Assembly (NCBI RefSeq): GCF_002479325.1
Contig: NZ_DLMO01000166.1
Coordinates: forward strand, 1 to 7,014
Source: Brevundimonas sp. UBA7534
GTDB lineage: Bacteria > Pseudomonadota > Alphaproteobacteria > Caulobacterales > Caulobacteraceae
Direction: 5' to 3'
Length of the DNA stretch: 7,014 nucleotides
The notes below the pieces were generated by a model. It worked only from the letters and a program-made list of their open reading frames with translations. It did not search any database and was not told the origin of the DNA. The position numbers and the translations under genes are program-made. Of this stretch, positions 5,470-7,014 are shown piece by piece. The stretch's first letter is position 1. Each line of letters opens with the position of its first letter.

Positions 5470-6891
5470 ATGCGCCTTCCCTCCCTTCTTCGCCGGACGC
5501 CGTTCCGGCTGACGCTGCTGTTCCTGGCGCTGTTCGTGGCGGCGGCGGGGGCGATCCTGGCCTATGTCTATTTCGCCTCGGCGTCGGAGGCCCAGGCGCG
5601 GGCGCAGGCGGACGTGCAGGGCGAGTTGAGCGCCCTGACCGCCATCCACCGGACTCGCGGCGTCGATGCGCTGAACCAGGCGCTGGTGGAGCGCACCATC
5701 CGGGGCGGACCGTATCTGTATCTGCTGACCGGACCGGACGGGAAGATCGTCACCGGCAATCTGTCGGTCATGCCCTTCGACCTGAAACAGCCGCGCCAGG
5801 CCGGGCGGGGCGAGTGGAGCACCTTCCGCCTGACCACGACCGACGAGGACGGCCGGGTCGAGAACCGCCGCTCGATCGGGGTGATCCTGCCGCTGGCGGG
5901 AGGCGACACCCTGTTCGTGGGCGAGGACATCGGCGGGATCGAGGAGTACCTCTCGCGCCTGACCCAGGCGCTGTGGGGCGCGATGGCGCTGGTGATCCTG
6001 CTGGGCCTGGCCGGCGGCCTGTATGTCAGCCGGCGCGTCGAGGCGGCGATGGCCGGGCTGAACCGCGTCGTCCAGGCCGTGCAGGAGGGCGACCTGAAGC
6101 AGCGCGCGCCCTTGCGCCATTCCGGCGACGAACTGGACGAACTGGGCCAGGGGCTGAACACCATGCTGGACAGGCTGGAGACGTCCATGGCCTCGATCCG
6201 TCACGCCGGGGACTCCATCGCCCACGATCTGCGTTCGCCCTTAACCCGGATGCGGGCCAAGCTGGAGGTCGCCCTGATCGACGCCGAGGCGGGCAAGATC
6301 GACGGCGTCGACGCCCTGACCATCGCCCTGGACGAGGCGGACCAGCTGCTGAAGACCTTCAACACCGTTCTGGCCATCGCCCGTCTTCAGGCGGGCGGCG
6401 CGCCGGATCCCAAGGTGTTCGACGCCGCCGATCTGGCGGCCGACATGGCCGAACTTTACGAGCCCGCCGCCGAGGACAAGTCCATCGACTTTTCCGCCGA
6501 GGTGGAGAAAGGGCTGATGGTCGAGGGCAATCAGCCCTTCCTGGCCCAGGCCCTGGCCAATCTGATCGACAACGCCATCAAATACACCCCGGCCGGCGGC
6601 GCGGTGAAGCTGAGGGCGCGGCGGCGGTCGTCGGGCGAGATCGAATATTCCCTCACCGACACCGGACCCGGCGTGCCGGAAGAGGACCGCGAGCGGGTCG
6701 TGCAGCGCTTCGTGCGGCTGGACAACAGCCGCACCGAGCCGGGCTCGGGCCTGGGACTGTCGCTGGTCACCGCGGTGGCCGAGGCGCATGGCGGCCGCGT
6801 CGTGCTGGACGAGGGACCGGGCGCCTATCAGGGGTCGGGGCCGGGGCTGCGGGTGGCGCTGGTGATTCCGCCGGCGGCCGGTTCTCAATGA
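5470..6891 (+). CDS. HAMP-containing sensor histidine kinase (RagB-like)
   Basis: This membrane sensor kinase is the probable partner of the regulator at 4289. The 473-residue product has a first membrane helix at about 13-35, a periplasmic sensor region at 36-165, a second helix at about 166-186 and a HAMP linker at about 187-240 (GDLKQRAPLRHSGDELDELGQGLNTM spans 207-232). The HisKA domain carries phospho-acceptor H252 in IAHDLRSPLTRMR. The HATPase domain shows the N box with N364 and N368 (NLIDNAIKYTP), the G1 box D397 (DTGPGVP), an F-box region (VQRFVRLDNS) and the G2 box GSGLGL at 425-430. All residues needed for autophosphorylation are visible. The ATG follows the DUF559 TAG without a gap and uses the ribosome site in the repeat. 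The signal sensed by the periplasmic region is unknown; location after degP hints at envelope stress. The pairing with the regulator is inferred from order and strand. Confidence 0.94.
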   Translation: MRLPSLLRRTPFRLTLLFLALFVAAAGAILAYVYFASASEAQARAQADVQGELSALTAIHRTRGVDALNQALVERTIRGGPYLYLLTGPDGKIVTGNLSVMPFDLKQPRQAGRGEWSTFRLTTTDEDGRVENRRSIGVILPLAGGDTLFVGEDIGGIEEYLSRLTQALWGAMALVILLGLAGGLYVSRRVEAAMAGLNRVVQAVQEGDLKQRAPLRHSGDELDELGQGLNTMLDRLETSMASIRHAGDSIAHDLRSPLTRMRAKLEVALIDAEAGKIDGVDALTIALDEADQLLKTFNTVLAIARLQAGGAPDPKVFDAADLAADMAELYEPAAEDKSIDFSAEVEKGLMVEGNQPFLAQALANLIDNAIKYTPAGGAVKLRARRRSSGEIEYSLTDTGPGVPEEDRERVVQRFVRLDNSRTEPGSGLGLSLVTAVAEAHGGRVVLDEGPGAYQGSGPGLRVALVIPPAAGSQ

Positions 6892-6906
6892 CTTCATCTC
6901 CGCTCA

Positions 6907-6924
6907 TCCCCGCGAAAGCGGGGA
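6907..6924 (+). repeat. Palindromic repeat hairpin with GAAA loop after the kinase gene
   Basis: The arms tccccgc (6907-6913) and gcgggga (6918-6924) pair over 7 bp around the tetraloop GAAA. A smaller hairpin, cccg (6925-6928) with cggg (6935-6938), follows. The hairpin begins 15 bases after the kinase stop. No T-run follows, so rho-independent termination is doubtful. Its form (a GC hairpin followed by accc) matches REP-like interspersed elements whose translation on the other strand gives VPAFAGM-type peptides. Confidence 0.8.
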
Positions 6925-6998
6925 CCCGGACCTTCGGGCGCGCGGCCTTGTGGTCTTGGGTGCGATCGTGGTCCAACGCACGGTGTCGCGAAAGCACT

Positions 6999-7014
6999 GG
7001 GTCCCCGCTTTCGC
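6999..7014 (-). repeat. Inverted partner of the end repeat, truncated by the window edge
   Basis: Positions 6999-7014 (gggtccccgctttcgc) are the exact reverse complement of 6912-6927. The copies face each other about 70 bases apart, and the second continues past the window. Between them, gtgcg (6960-6964) and cgcac (6977-6981) form another short stem. The pair looks like an inverted REP doublet. Confidence 0.8.

Noticed and set aside
4956..5480. Target-site duplication flanking the DUF559 cassette
   Set aside because: The flanks (cctgatcttt on the left, gtagatgcgc on the right) share no convincing direct repeat; a loose similarity of pyrimidine-rich tracts is not enough.
6767..6997. - strand open frame containing VPAFAGMSGDE
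   Set aside because: This peptide is the translated end repeat, a common spurious annotation; the rest is antisense to the kinase gene.
1..7014. CRISPR array, tRNA or rRNA genes
   Set aside because: No regularly spaced multi-copy repeats with unique spacers were seen, and no tRNA or rRNA signature was found; the repeats present are isolated pairs.

Overview
The window is a compact, very GC-rich piece of bacterial chromosome with every confident gene on the + strand. The gene order (end of a probable ccmE, then ccmF, ccmH, a DegP/HtrA protease, an OmpR-type response regulator and its histidine kinase), the codon bias and the style of the interspersed repeats suggest an alphaproteobacterium, most likely Caulobacterales (Caulobacter/Brevundimonas-like). 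The genus is inference from content; no marker gene is present to prove it.

Layout. Positions 1-74 hold the tail of an upstream gene, probably ccmE, built from a 39-bp in-frame repeat and joined to ccmF by an ATGA overlap. ccmF (71-2059) and ccmH (2056-2562) overlap by another ATGA and form the end of a cytochrome c maturation operon: CcmE carries heme, CcmF is the integral-membrane heme ligation subunit, and CcmH is the CXXC thioredoxin-like subunit acting on apocytochrome c. A 105-base gap with a possible promoter and a small hairpin leads to degP (2668-4206), a periplasmic serine protease/chaperone with two PDZ domains. A strong hairpin terminator (4236-4271) separates degP from a two-component system: an OmpR/PhoB-family regulator (4289-4960) and a HAMP-containing sensor kinase (5470-6891). 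They resemble the RagA/RagB pair that lies beside degP in rhizobia, and the linkage suggests an envelope-related role.

The most unusual part is 4961-5469. Between the regulator and the kinase, which would normally be adjacent, sits a small PD-(D/E)XK-type nuclease gene of the DUF559 family (5026-5469). It is bracketed by two inverted copies of a composite palindromic repeat that share a perfect 27-bp block. The left copy carries the ribosome-binding site of the nuclease. The right copy is translated into the nuclease's C-terminal tail and carries the kinase's ribosome-binding site, and the nuclease stop codon abuts the kinase start codon. The gene is visibly less GC-rich than its neighbours. 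The arrangement looks like a repeat-bounded mobile cassette that entered a two-component operon without breaking its expression.

The last 123 bases hold a second, unrelated repeat: a hairpin with a GAAA loop and the beginning of an inverted partner cut off by the window end, resembling a REP doublet. A reading frame starting in an ATGA overlap with the kinase stop stays open to the window edge but consists mostly of this repeat, so its status is unresolved.
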